DNA of 64,000 nucleotides, taken from contig CALUNW010000004.1 in the NCBI GenBank assembly GCA_944322145.1, forward strand, positions 62,001-126,000, given 5' to 3'. The translations under genes and the position numbers were made by a program. Position 1 is the first letter of the stretch. Every line of letters starts with the position of its first letter. The notes beneath the pieces were generated by a model. The model was not told where the DNA came from and made no database searches. It saw only the letters and a list, made by a program, of their open reading frames with translations. This document shows positions 49,789 through 58,285 of this stretch, one piece after another. This DNA is from an uncultured Atopobiaceae bacterium (lineage in GTDB: Bacteria; Actinomycetota; Coriobacteriia; Coriobacteriales; Atopobiaceae).

Positions 49789-52062
49789 CTACTTGAGCTC
49801 GAGCTTCTCGATCTCGTCCTTCCAGGTCCAGTACGGGGTCTGGTCCTTGACGACGGAGTCGACGTTCACGCGCTCAGTGGAGACGAGCGTGCACTCGGAG
49901 CGCTGGTAGACAGGAAGCTCGACGCCCCAGTCGAGGATGATGTCCATGGCCTCCTTGTAGATGGGCTTGCGGCTCTCGGTGTCGAGGCTCTGGCGGCCAG
50001 CCTCGATGAGCTCGTCGAGGTCGGCGTCGTTGATCTGGTAGTAGTTCGTGGAGCCCTGGCTGTGGTAGAGCTGGTACATGTCGGGGTCAGCCGTGGACTG
50101 CCAGGCGGCGCACCACATCTCGGCGGCGCCGGACTGGTAGGACGCGAAGAGGTCGGCGGAGTTGGCGATGTCGTTCACGATGAAGTCGATGCCGATCGAG
50201 GCGAAGGCCTCCTTGGCCTCCTGCAGGATCATGAACGTGGGGTGGTCGCCCTGGCCGCCGCCACCGATGTTGCACTGGAAGCTCGGCACGCCCTCGGCGT
50301 TGAGCTTGACGCCGGCGGGGGCAGCGGTGACCTTGCCGTCAGCGACGGTGAAGCCAGCGGCCTCGAACCAGCTGAGGGCGCCCTGGAGGGCGGCGGCGTA
50401 GCGGTCCTCCTCGCTCATGTCAGCGGTGTAGAGCGGGTTGCCGGAGGCGTCGGTGGAGTAGCAGACCTCGTAGCCCGGGTCCGTCTCGTTGGGCGAGGCC
50501 CAGGAGGAGGTGGAGATCGGGTAGTTGAGGACGGAGGCGGTGTCGCCGTAGTAGGAGGCGACGCCGGAGTCACGATAGGCGGCGATGAGGGTGAAGATGC
50601 CCTTGCGCAGAGCCTTGGAGGCATCGGAGCTGGGCTCGCCGTTCACGCAGACGTTGCCGGCGGCAGCGGCGATGTAGCCGTAGCCGCGGAAGTCGTGCAG
50701 GAAGGTGGAGAGGACGTCGCCGTTGACGTCGTCGTTGCCGTTGATCTCCTTGATCTGGCTCTCGACCTCCATGGAGTAGGACGGCTGGGAGACGTCGAGG
50801 GTGCCGGCCTGGACGCCAGTCACCATATCGGCCTCCTGGGTCTCCACGACGTTGAGGTTGGAGACCTTCGGGGCGCCCTTGTAGTAGTCGGCGTTGGCGG
50901 ACATGTGGACGGTGCCCGAGGTGTAGTCGTCGAACTTGAAGGCGCCGGAGCCCATGGGCTGGCCGTTGAGGCTGCGGGCCTTGGAGAGGTCGCCCTTGGT
51001 GAAGCCGAAGGAGTTGTTCTCGTAGTCGTAGAGCGACTCGTCGCCGTAGTACTTGTAGGAGCACGGGGCGATGGAGAGCTGGTAGATCATCGTGGCGTCG
51101 ACGCCGTTGGTGGTGACGGTCATGGTGTAGTCGTCGACCTTGACGATGCCGGTGACGTTGGGGGCGGCGTCGCCGGTCTCAACGCCCTGGGTGCCCATGG
51201 CGTAGACGTCCTCGGGGATGAGGTCGGAGAGGGCGGAGCCGGCGGTCTCGGCCTCGCACGCGGAGAAGTTCCAGTCATAGGCGGCGCCGATGGCCTCGAA
51301 GAAGTCGGTGGCGGTGGCGTCGGCGGGCAGGTCGGGGTAGGCCCAGCCGGCGGCGGCGGAGGCGACGTCGGTGGCGCCGTTCTCCATCATGTAGTCGACG
51401 ATCTCCTGGGCGAACTTGGTGCCGCCGTCGTCGACGGCCGCCCAGAAGGCGTCCTGCTGCTCCTGGGTCCAGTAGGTGAAGTCGGTGTTGTCACGGCCGG
51501 CGTTGCCGATGAGGGAGGCCAGCGTGGCCATGCCGGAGCGGTACTCCTGAAGGCCGACGATGTCGTTGGAGTAGAGGGTGGCGGAGCCGTCGTAGGTCGG
51601 GTCGAAGTACGCGTAGAAGGTGAAGATCGCGTCGTCGATGGTGACCGGGTTGCCGTCGTGGAACTTGATGTCGTCGCGCATCTTCACCGTGTAGGTGACG
51701 GTGCCGTCGGCGTTCTCCTCCATGGTGATGTCAGCGGGACCGTAGTAGGTGTAGTCGGTGCCGTTGTACTCCTTGGTCTCGCCCTCGATGGCGCTGAGGA
51801 CGGGCTCGGCCATGCGGTCGGTCATGAGCAGCGTGATGTTGTTGAAGCTCACGACGTCCTGGTCAGCCGCGGAAGCGGTGAACAGCGGGCAGAACTTGCC
51901 CTCGAGGCCGTTGCCGGCGACGACGAGCGTGCCAGCGTGATCGCCGGAGTTGGAGTCGCCGCCGTTGCCGCCCTGCTCAGCGTTGTTGTTGCACGCGGCG
52001 AGCGCCAGGGCGCCCATCGTGGCCGCGGACAGGCCGAGCATGTTCCTTCTGGTAACGAGCAT
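49789..52062 (-). CDS. oppA: Oligopeptide-binding lipoprotein (SBP family 5)
   Basis: 757 residues, long for the family (usually 520-600). A lipoprotein signal peptide (MLVTRRNMLGLSAATMGALA) ends in LAAC with lipidated C24, followed by an Asn/Gly-rich linker. SBP_bac_5 signatures include YTVKMRDDIKFHDGNPVTIDDAI cut across 125-150 and the later strand-helix blocks up to the C-terminus. It captures peptides outside the membrane for OppBCDF. Start 52062 is chosen for the preceding AAGGTAGGG and the signal peptide. The leader (52063-52330) holds a TATACT -10-like box (minus strand, 52235-52240) and no gene. Confidence 0.92.
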   Translation of the reverse strand: MLVTRRNMLGLSAATMGALALAACNNNAEQGGNGGDSNSGDHAGTLVVAGNGLEGKFCPLFTASAADQDVVSFNNITLLMTDRMAEPVLSAIEGETKEYNGTDYTYYGPADITMEENADGTVTYTVKMRDDIKFHDGNPVTIDDAIFTFYAYFDPTYDGSATLYSNDIVGLQEYRSGMATLASLIGNAGRDNTDFTYWTQEQQDAFWAAVDDGGTKFAQEIVDYMMENGATDVASAAAGWAYPDLPADATATDFFEAIGAAYDWNFSACEAETAGSALSDLIPEDVYAMGTQGVETGDAAPNVTGIVKVDDYTMTVTTNGVDATMIYQLSIAPCSYKYYGDESLYDYENNSFGFTKGDLSKARSLNGQPMGSGAFKFDDYTSGTVHMSANADYYKGAPKVSNLNVVETQEADMVTGVQAGTLDVSQPSYSMEVESQIKEINGNDDVNGDVLSTFLHDFRGYGYIAAAAGNVCVNGEPSSDASKALRKGIFTLIAAYRDSGVASYYGDTASVLNYPISTSSWASPNETDPGYEVCYSTDASGNPLYTADMSEEDRYAAALQGALSWFEAAGFTVADGKVTAAPAGVKLNAEGVPSFQCNIGGGGQGDHPTFMILQEAKEAFASIGIDFIVNDIANSADLFASYQSGAAEMWCAAWQSTADPDMYQLYHSQGSTNYYQINDADLDELIEAGRQSLDTESRKPIYKEAMDIILDWGVELPVYQRSECTLVSTERVNVDSVVKDQTPYWTWKDEIEKLELK

Positions 52063-52330
52063 GTTCCCTACCTTTCCTCCCGTAAGCGGGGATGTTTTGG
52101 ACCGCGACACGCTCCCCAGCGAGCCACGGTACGTGCGTTAGGCAGTTTACTTTTTTGAAATCTGAAACCAGCCCGAATGCCGTGCGCTTTCACGCAGTGG
52201 TTACAAACCAGTTTCTCCGATTCCGGTGAACGGTAGTATACCACCCGACAAACGGCATATCCCCAAAGGGTTGAGGCGCGCTCCCGAACACGTGGCACAT
52301 CGCGCCCTAACATTTGACCTTCGCGACAGA

Positions 52331-52909
52331 TTAGATTGTCAAGTTCGTCGCGGCCCGCTGCGCGCGCCAGTCATCCACGAGGATCGCCATCAGGACGTCG
52401 TCGCAGTAGGTGCCGTCGGGCAGCGCGATCGCGTCGCGCAGGACCCCCTCGCGCACGAAGCCCGCCTTGGCGTAGACGCGCTCCGCGCGCGGGTTGATCG
52501 AGAAGACGTCCAGCTCCAGACGGTGAAGGCCCAGCCCCTCGAAGGCAAGGTCGCGCGTGAGCGCCGTGGCCCAGCTGCCCAGCCCCCGGTCGCGGGCTTC
52601 GGGGCAGAAGAGGGCTATCCGGAAGTTGGCGCTTCTCGCCTCCCAGTCGATCTCGTTGATGACGCTCTCGCCCAGAACCGCTCCGTCGGGCGAGAAGATC
52701 AGCAGGTCGCGACGGTCGGGGTCGTCCACGCAGCGCAGGAAGAAGCTCGTGACCTCGTCCTTCTCGTAATGGTCCTTGCTTCCCGTGAGTCGCGCGCCCT
52801 CCGGGTCAAGCTGGTTGAAGCCCGCCCAGTACGCGTCCACGTCCTCGGCGCGCGCCAGGCGCAGAACGTGACCGTCCTCACGCTCCCAGCAGACGTCGAC
52901 CTTCTCCAT
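52331..52909 (-). CDS. GNAT-family N-acetyltransferase (RimJ/RimL-like)
   Basis: 192 residues. The family pattern includes INEIDWEARSANFRIALF, the acetyl-CoA loop RDRGLGSWATAL near 107-118, LHRLELDVFSINPRAERVYAKAGF near 128-150 and a C-terminal DGTYCDDVLM. Such proteins acetylate ribosomal-protein N-termini, antibiotics or small amines; the target is unknown. The gene stands alone, and oppA lies 268 bases downstream of its stop on the same strand. Confidence 0.85.
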   Translation of the reverse strand: MEKVDVCWEREDGHVLRLARAEDVDAYWAGFNQLDPEGARLTGSKDHYEKDEVTSFFLRCVDDPDRRDLLIFSPDGAVLGESVINEIDWEARSANFRIALFCPEARDRGLGSWATALTRDLAFEGLGLHRLELDVFSINPRAERVYAKAGFVREGVLRDAIALPDGTYCDDVLMAILVDDWRAQRAATNLTI

Positions 52910-52981
52910 GCTCCCCGTCCTTCTCGCCCCGTCCGTCTTTCACCCCAGAGACTATACGCCGCTCATCCCGAGCCGACAGGA

Positions 52982-53119
52982 GGGTATGTACACCGCCTCT
53001 TTAGGGTATGTACACCGTCCCAGCCCGCCCGTCCTTCTCGGCAGTCCGTCTACCAGCGGATTTGCAAACTGATAAGAACCGCGAGGTGTACATACCCTCC
53101 GGGCGGGGTGTACATACCC
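52982..53119. repeat. 138-bp four-site palindromic element, copy 3
   Basis: GGGTATGTACACC at 52982-52994 and 53004-53016, inverted GGTGTACATACCC at 53085-53097 and 53107-53119: the same 22/81/22-bp spacing as copies 1 and 2, here with all four sites intact. The interior matches copy 2 closely, including GTCCTTCTCG at 53031-53040. Confidence 0.88.
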
Positions 53120-53156
53120 TCCAAAAAGGGCTCCAAAGAGGGGGCAGGCGCTCGCC

Positions 53157-54392
53157 CTACGCCGCGGCGCCCGCCTCAAACAGCTTGCGGACGTCGGCGC
53201 GGGCTCGCCAGACCGTGGCCCAGCACACGGCAAGCGCGCAGCCCGCCGCGATCGTCATGCACGCCCGCACGTCGAGCACCTCCCCCAGCGCCCCCACGAC
53301 CAGCGTGAGAACGCTGCGCCCCGCCATGACGATCGCGCCCTCGAAGGCGTTCATGCGGGCGCGCAGCTCGTCGGGCAGGTAGGTCTGCACCGCCGCCTGC
53401 CGCAGCGTGGCGCTGTTGATGCCGCAGAAGCCCACCACCGCACGGTTGGCCAGCATGAGCGGGTACGGCAGCCACAGCAGGACCATGTCCATGAGCTCGT
53501 AGAGGTTGTAGACGCCAAAGCAGATGCCGAACTTGCGCTCGTCGGGGACGCGGAGGCGATACTGCACGACGCCGCCCAGACTGCGTCCGACAAACTCCGC
53601 CACCGAGAAGAGCGCGTAGAGCGCGGGCGACAGCCCCGGCGCGGTGGAGAAGTACGCCACGAGCAGCGGCGCGTAGCCGCTCGCGACGCCGTTGGTCACG
53701 GCCTGATAGGCGTACATGTTGGCGAGCCCACGCTCGTCGCGCAAGTAGCGGGCCGCCTCGCGGACGTCGGCCCACCACAGCGACAGCGACGCGCGCTCGC
53801 CGTTCATGCGCCGCTCCTCGCAGACGCGGATGCGGCTCTCCACGGCCGCTGCCGCCGCCGAGAGGCAGCCCTGCGCCACGAGCACCCAGCCCACGCCCAC
53901 CGTCTCGTAGAGCACGCCCGCCACCGGCATCATCACGACGTTCATGACCGGGTAGAGCATCGACGAGACCGTGTAGCCGCGCTGCTCCATGCCCTGGGGG
54001 ATCAGCTTGGGGTACATGGAGTTGTACGCCAGCTCGTCAAACGCGCCGAGGGAGGAAATGATCAGCGAGAAGACGAGGTAGCCCACGTACGAGAAGCTGC
54101 AGTGCATCAGATACAGCCCGGCGAGCGCGTAGAGGACGGCGTTCACGCAGTCGCCCGCCACGAGGAAGGGCTTGCGCGGCAGGCGGTCCATCCACGGCGC
54201 GGCCGCGATAGGCACCACGAAGTACGGCACGAGCTGGATGGCGAGGACGAGCGCCGAGGCGAGCGTGGAGCCCGTCTCGTCGAAGACCAGAAACGAGAGC
54301 GCGAAGCTGCCCGCGATGCTGCCGATGGCCCCGAGCGCGGAGGCCACGGTCACGAGCGTGAAGTCGCGCGTCCAGAGGGTGGTCGCGGCCAT
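53157..54392 (-). CDS. MFS transporter (putative exporter)
   Basis: 411 residues, about 12 TM helices with a charged central loop (about 180-205). The A-loop motif between TM2 and TM3 reads WMDRLPRKP near 67-75, the MFS signature G/D-x-x-x-D-R-x-G/P-R-(K/R). It resembles MFS_3/EnhA-type drug or metabolite exporters. Substrate unknown. It is divergent from the small ORFs at 54456-54638, with a 63-base gap holding the shared promoters. The four-site repeat lies 37 bases after its stop. Confidence 0.83.
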   Translation of the reverse strand: MAATTLWTRDFTLVTVASALGAIGSIAGSFALSFLVFDETGSTLASALVLAIQLVPYFVVPIAAAPWMDRLPRKPFLVAGDCVNAVLYALAGLYLMHCSFSYVGYLVFSLIISSLGAFDELAYNSMYPKLIPQGMEQRGYTVSSMLYPVMNVVMMPVAGVLYETVGVGWVLVAQGCLSAAAAAVESRIRVCEERRMNGERASLSLWWADVREAARYLRDERGLANMYAYQAVTNGVASGYAPLLVAYFSTAPGLSPALYALFSVAEFVGRSLGGVVQYRLRVPDERKFGICFGVYNLYELMDMVLLWLPYPLMLANRAVVGFCGINSATLRQAAVQTYLPDELRARMNAFEGAIVMAGRSVLTLVVGALGEVLDVRACMTIAAGCALAVCWATVWRARADVRKLFEAGAAA

Positions 54393-54455
54393 GTCTCACC
54401 GTCCTTCTCGTTGACTGGTTTTAGTATGACGGCACGTTAAGTGAGAAGGACGACG

Positions 54456-54503
54456 ATGTTTTGGGAAAACGCATCGAGCAGATGGGTTCTGAAAGAGACT
54501 TAG
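54456..54503 (+). CDS. Possible 15-residue leader peptide
   Basis: ATG 54456 lies 6 bases after AGAAGGA and the frame stops at TAG 54501. The peptide has two Trp in 15 residues. It is in the same frame as the next small ORF, which restarts at 54513. It could be a leader peptide or the 5' part of an ORF interrupted by one stop codon. Very tentative. Confidence 0.2.
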   Translation: MFWENASSRWVLKET

Positions 54504-54512
54504 CCCATTCAT

Positions 54513-54638
54513 ATGAGAAAAGATGGCAGCTTTGGGTACAATCCCCACACGGCGGCAGAGCTCAGCCTTGCCGCAGGTGTCATCAGGTTTCTGTCCGCGA
54601 CGAGCGAGTCAAGCGACGACACGGACGGGGACCGTTAG
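54513..54638 (+). CDS. Possible 41-residue small protein
   Basis: Open frame from ATG 54513 to TAG 54636. The middle (HTAAELSLAAGVIRFLSATS) could form an amphipathic helix and the C-terminus is Asp/Ser-rich. It lacks its own RBS, so it would depend on coupling to the upstream 15-codon ORF. Its stop lies at the inner end of the hairpin at 54627-54658. The DNA is less GC-biased than neighbouring genes, and coding status is uncertain. Confidence 0.3.
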   Translation: MRKDGSFGYNPHTAAELSLAAGVIRFLSATSESSDDTDGDR

Positions 54639-54658
54639 CCACTGAACTAACGGTCCCC
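54627..54658. terminator. GGGGACCGTTAG hairpin
   Basis: Perfect 12-bp stem (54627-54638 with 54647-54658), 8-base loop, no T tract. The TAG of the small ORF is in the left arm, as in the GGGAC palindromes elsewhere. It lies between convergent transcripts. The remainder of 54639-54710 shows nothing else. Confidence 0.55.
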
Positions 54659-54710
54659 TGAAGTCCTATCGGGCGCGGCCCTCCTACCACAGCGGGCCCT
54701 GCCGTCTCTC

Positions 54711-55910
54711 TTATTGTACCCCGCTCGCGCCGTCATATTCAACGGCCGCGGGGAGCTTGAGCGGGAAGTCGCGTTCGAGCTCGAAGGCGGCGCGGTACTG
54801 GCGGTTATCCGTGTGCCACTCGAGGACCCACGGCAGGTGAAACGCAGCGAAGCCGATGGGCAGCTCCGCCCGGCAGCGCGCAAAGACGGCGAGCAGCGCC
54901 TTGCCGTATTCGGGACGTCGCAGGTAGTCGGGGTGCTCCAGGCGAAAGCGCACCACGTCGCAGAGCGCGCCCGCAAGGTCCTCCCCCACCTCGGAGCGCG
55001 GCTCGCGTCGCGCCTCGGGCACGCGGTCGAGCGCCGCGAGCGCCTCGTCGCGCCGGCCCAGCCCCTCGCAGCAAACCGCGAGCTTGTGCAGGTCGAGCGC
55101 GCTCGGGTCCTCGAGCGTCGAGAAGAACGCGTAGGCCAGCTCGAAGTGGCCGCACTCGGCGTGAGCGGAAGCGGTGTTGTAGGAGATCGTCCGCAGCATG
55201 TCCTTCTCGCCCAGCGTGCGGGCGAGCCGGCTGGCGAGGCGATACTCGACCTCCATGTTCTCGAAGTCGAGCTGGTTGCAGTAGCAGTTGCCCAGGCAGA
55301 CCTTGGCCGAGAGCATCACGCGCGCCCGGCCCTCCCGCGCGGCCAGCTCATAGGCCCGCCGGAGGAGGTCGACCGCCGGGACGTAGTTCTTCTCGCCGCT
55401 CTCGTAGGCCGACGCGCCGGCCTGAAGGTACGAATACGCGCACGGGTTGAGCCGCAGAGCGTCGTCAAAGCGCCCCTGCGCCAGACGCTGCAGGCCCAGC
55501 AGTCTTCCGTCAAGAAGGACCTCGAGCTCGGGCTCCACCGGCCGGGCGGGCTTGACGAGAAGCCCCTCGAGCAGCGTCGCCTCCGCCACGAGCGGGCTCG
55601 TCGCGAGGTCGGCGGCAAGGTCGGCGAGCTCGTCGCGCAGCGCCGGGAACGCCGCCTCGTCAAAGGAGAGGAGGGCGTCGTAGCCGCGGTCCAGCACGTC
55701 GCGCGCGCGAGCGAGAAACGCCTCGTCGTCGTGCCACGCGATGCCCAGGCGCTCGAGCAGCGCGCCCGTTACCTCCGGGCTTGGGTCGGCCTCGCCGCGC
55801 TCGATCTTGGACAGGTACGACACGGCGCAGATGCCGTGGGCGAGCCCCTTGAGGCTCCAGTCGCGCGCGAGGCGCTCGCGGCGGACGAGCGCGCCGACCC
55901 CGGCGATCAT
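54711..55910 (-). CDS. XRE-type HTH regulator with C-terminal TPR repeats (RNPP/Rgg-like architecture)
   Basis: 399 residues. An N-terminal HTH_3 domain (about 4-62; LKGLAHGICAVSYLSKIERGEADPS) is followed by a long helical region of TPR-like units (about 75-390). This resembles PlcR/Rgg and related regulators, whose TPR part binds signalling peptides. ATG 55910 overlaps the stop of the membrane-protein gene (ATGA) and follows GGGAG, so the two genes are coupled. A peptide ligand is an inference; the Opp importer in the window could deliver one, but no pheromone gene was identified. Confidence 0.75.
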   Translation of the reverse strand: MIAGVGALVRRERLARDWSLKGLAHGICAVSYLSKIERGEADPSPEVTGALLERLGIAWHDDEAFLARARDVLDRGYDALLSFDEAAFPALRDELADLAADLATSPLVAEATLLEGLLVKPARPVEPELEVLLDGRLLGLQRLAQGRFDDALRLNPCAYSYLQAGASAYESGEKNYVPAVDLLRRAYELAAREGRARVMLSAKVCLGNCYCNQLDFENMEVEYRLASRLARTLGEKDMLRTISYNTASAHAECGHFELAYAFFSTLEDPSALDLHKLAVCCEGLGRRDEALAALDRVPEARREPRSEVGEDLAGALCDVVRFRLEHPDYLRRPEYGKALLAVFARCRAELPIGFAAFHLPWVLEWHTDNRQYRAAFELERDFPLKLPAAVEYDGASGVQ

Positions 55911-56425
55911 GCGGACTCCCAGGCGGTCGCCAGGCACGTGCGCCGAACGGCCACGAGGGCGGCCACGGCCACGGCCTCGCAGGCGAGAAACACGAGGTCG
56001 GCGGCTGCGGGCGCGGTCCCGGAGGTCGCCAGGAGCACGACCTCCCCCACTGCCGCAACAAGCCCCAGGGCGGCCGCCACGACGCAGCGCAGCGGAAGCG
56101 CCCCCACGGTCTCGTCGCGCACGTAGGCGCGCACGCGCTCACCGGCGACGGAGAGCCGGCCCATGCCCCAGAGCACCCACACGAGCGCCACGAACTGGCA
56201 CATGTACGGCAGCACCACGTAGGGGCAGCCGGAGAGCCCCGCCGGATTGGCGAGCGAGGCGCCCACGACGGCGACGACGGCAAGGCCGCATGCCGCCCAG
56301 AGCGTCCTGAGCAGGCGGCGCCGGTCGTGGCCATCCGCCAGGCGCACATGGTCGCCGAGGTAGGCCATCTTGCCGTTGTCGTCCGGGCCGAAGTCCTTGA
56401 GCCGCTCGCGCGCCTTCTTCCTCAC
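55907..56425 (-). CDS. Four-TM membrane protein coupled to the XRE-TPR regulator
   Basis: 172 residues: a charged cytosolic N-terminus (about 1-38), four hydrophobic segments (about 40-60, 72-92, 112-133, 140-158) and a short tail. No family recognised. GTG 56425 is preceded by AAAGG and GAGAAG. It overlaps the regulator gene by 4 bases, so the two probably work together. It follows the pepF gene on the same strand in reverse order, with a palindrome between them. Confidence 0.65.
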   Translation of the reverse strand: MRKKARERLKDFGPDDNGKMAYLGDHVRLADGHDRRRLLRTLWAACGLAVVAVVGASLANPAGLSGCPYVVLPYMCQFVALVWVLWGMGRLSVAGERVRAYVRDETVGALPLRCVVAAALGLVAAVGEVVLLATSGTAPAAADLVFLACEAVAVAALVAVRRTCLATAWESA

Positions 56426-56447
56426 GTTCTTCTCGCCTTTCTCGCAA

Positions 56448-56478
56448 GTGATGAAAAGGGACTGTCCCCTTCCATCAC
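56448..56478. repeat. GGGAC-N-GTCCC palindrome at the pepF stop
   Basis: 15-base arms (GTGATGAAAAGGGAC with GTCCCCTTCCATCAC, two mismatches) around T. The minus-strand TGA at 56475-56477 is the stop codon of pepF. Same family as 5696-5726 and 34069-34097. Confidence 0.82.
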
Positions 56479-58190
56479 GCGATGCCGGTCAGGTCGTAGG
56501 ACTCGAGCCAGGCGGTGGCGCGCTCGCAGATGGCCTTGAGGCAGCCGTCGTCGAAGGGCGAGGTCATGCCCGCGTGGGCCAGAAGGTCCGTGAAGGCGCG
56601 CGTGCCGCCCTGGCGCGTGTAGGCCATGTAGTGCTCCCACGCGCCGGCGAAGTCGTCCTGCGACATGGCCCAGAACTCGAGCGCCACCGTCTGCGCGAGG
56701 CAGTAGTCGATGTAGTAGAGCGGGTTCTCGTAGATGTGGCTCTGGCGCTGCCAGCCCTCGCCGTCCGCGTAGAACGGGATGTCGCCGTCGAGGCGCATCC
56801 ACGGCATGTAGACGCCGAGCAGGCGCTTCCAGGTGGCGTGGCGCTCGGCGGGCGTCATCTCGGGGTGCTCGTAGACCTCGTGCTGGAAGTGGTCGACCAT
56901 CGTGCCGTACGGCAGGAAGGTGATGGCGCCGGCCAGGTGCGCGTAGCGGTACTTGCGCGCGTCGTCGCCGAAGAACTCCTCGGCCCACGGCCATGCCATG
57001 AACTCCATGGACATGGAGTGGACCTCGCAGGCCTCCATCGAGGGCATGGAGAGGCCGATCGGGATCTTGTCGGTGTTCATGTAGTAGGAGAACGCGTGGC
57101 CCGCCTCGTGCGTGACCACCTCGACGTCGCCCTGCGTGCCGTTGAAGTTGGCAAAGATGAAGGGGACGTCGTAGTCGGGGATCTGCGTCATGAAGCCGCC
57201 GCCGGCCTTGCCCTCGGTGGAGAGGACGTCCATGAGGCCGCGGTCGAGCATCATATCGAAGAAGGCGCCGGTCTCGGGGCTCAGCGCGCGGTAGAAGGTG
57301 CGGCCGGCCTCGAGGATGTCGTCGGCGGTGCCGCGCGGGACGGGGTTGCCGGAGCGGAAGCTCAGGGCCTCGTCGGCAAAGGAGAGCGGGTACTCCACGC
57401 CCAGGCGCTCGGCCTGCGCGCGATAGACCTTGTCGGCCAGCGGCACCACGTAGGTGCGCACGGCCTCGCGGAAGCGCTCCACGTCCTCGCGGCCGTAGGA
57501 GAGCCGGCCCATGCGGTCGTAGCCCAGCGGCAGGTAGTCCTTGTAGCCGAGCTTCTTGCCCATGGCGTCGCGCACGTGGGTGAGCTCGTCGTAGATGCGG
57601 TCGAAGTCGGCCTGGTGCTCCTTGTACCAGGCACCCTCCGCCTTCCACGCGGCCAGGCGCTGGGCGTCGTCCGCGGACTTCTTGAACGGCGTGAGCTGCG
57701 AGAGGGTGTAGGTGCCGCCCTCGAAGGGAATCTGCGCGGAGGCGATGAGCTTCACGTACTCCTGCGCGAGGGCGTTCTCGCGCTTCATGTCCCCCACGAT
57801 CGCGGGGTCGATGGTGCGGCGCTCCTGCTCGGCCTGGGCAAAGAGCAGCGTGCCGTACTTCCCCTCCAGCTGGGGGCGGAAGGGCGAGGAGAGAAGCGCC
57901 GCGGTGAAGGCGTCCGCCGCCTGCTGGAGCTCGGGCTGGGCCTCGTCCCAGAAGGAGGCCTCGGCGTCATAGAACTCGTCGCGCGTGTCGATGACGTGAC
58001 GGATCATGGCAAGCTCGGCGGCCGTCTGCGTGTGACGGTCGAGCTGGTCCTTCTCGAGGAACGCGGCGTCTGCGGCCTCGAGGGTCGCGGCGTCGGCCAG
58101 CGTCTGCGCCAGGCGGGCGTACTCAGCCTTCACGGCCTCGAGGTCGGGGCGCTCGTAGGGCATGTCCTTGAACTTCACGGGCTCGGTCAC
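56475..58190 (-). CDS. pepF: M3-family oligoendopeptidase F
   Basis: 571 residues. The gluzincin motif is H361-E362-A-G-H365 with the third zinc ligand downstream in SMEACEVHSMSMEF. The family C-terminal segment FYADGEGWQRQSHIYENPLYYIDYCLAQ is shortened here to its recognisable parts near 485-510. Cytosolic, no signal peptide, typical length. It cleaves oligopeptides of roughly 7-17 residues, fitting with the Opp importer. An upstream promoter is shared with divergent degV. The stop codon is provided by a palindrome. Confidence 0.92.
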   Translation of the reverse strand: MTEPVKFKDMPYERPDLEAVKAEYARLAQTLADAATLEAADAAFLEKDQLDRHTQTAAELAMIRHVIDTRDEFYDAEASFWDEAQPELQQAADAFTAALLSSPFRPQLEGKYGTLLFAQAEQERRTIDPAIVGDMKRENALAQEYVKLIASAQIPFEGGTYTLSQLTPFKKSADDAQRLAAWKAEGAWYKEHQADFDRIYDELTHVRDAMGKKLGYKDYLPLGYDRMGRLSYGREDVERFREAVRTYVVPLADKVYRAQAERLGVEYPLSFADEALSFRSGNPVPRGTADDILEAGRTFYRALSPETGAFFDMMLDRGLMDVLSTEGKAGGGFMTQIPDYDVPFIFANFNGTQGDVEVVTHEAGHAFSYYMNTDKIPIGLSMPSMEACEVHSMSMEFMAWPWAEEFFGDDARKYRYAHLAGAITFLPYGTMVDHFQHEVYEHPEMTPAERHATWKRLLGVYMPWMRLDGDIPFYADGEGWQRQSHIYENPLYYIDYCLAQTVALEFWAMSQDDFAGAWEHYMAYTRQGGTRAFTDLLAHAGMTSPFDDGCLKAICERATAWLESYDLTGIA

Positions 58191-58285
58191 GGGGGAACCT
58201 CCTTCGCTGCGCCCGCGCCACGGTCCGGCGCGGGCGGTTTCGGCTATGATTCGAGACGGTATTGTACCCGTCAGAGGGAGACTAT

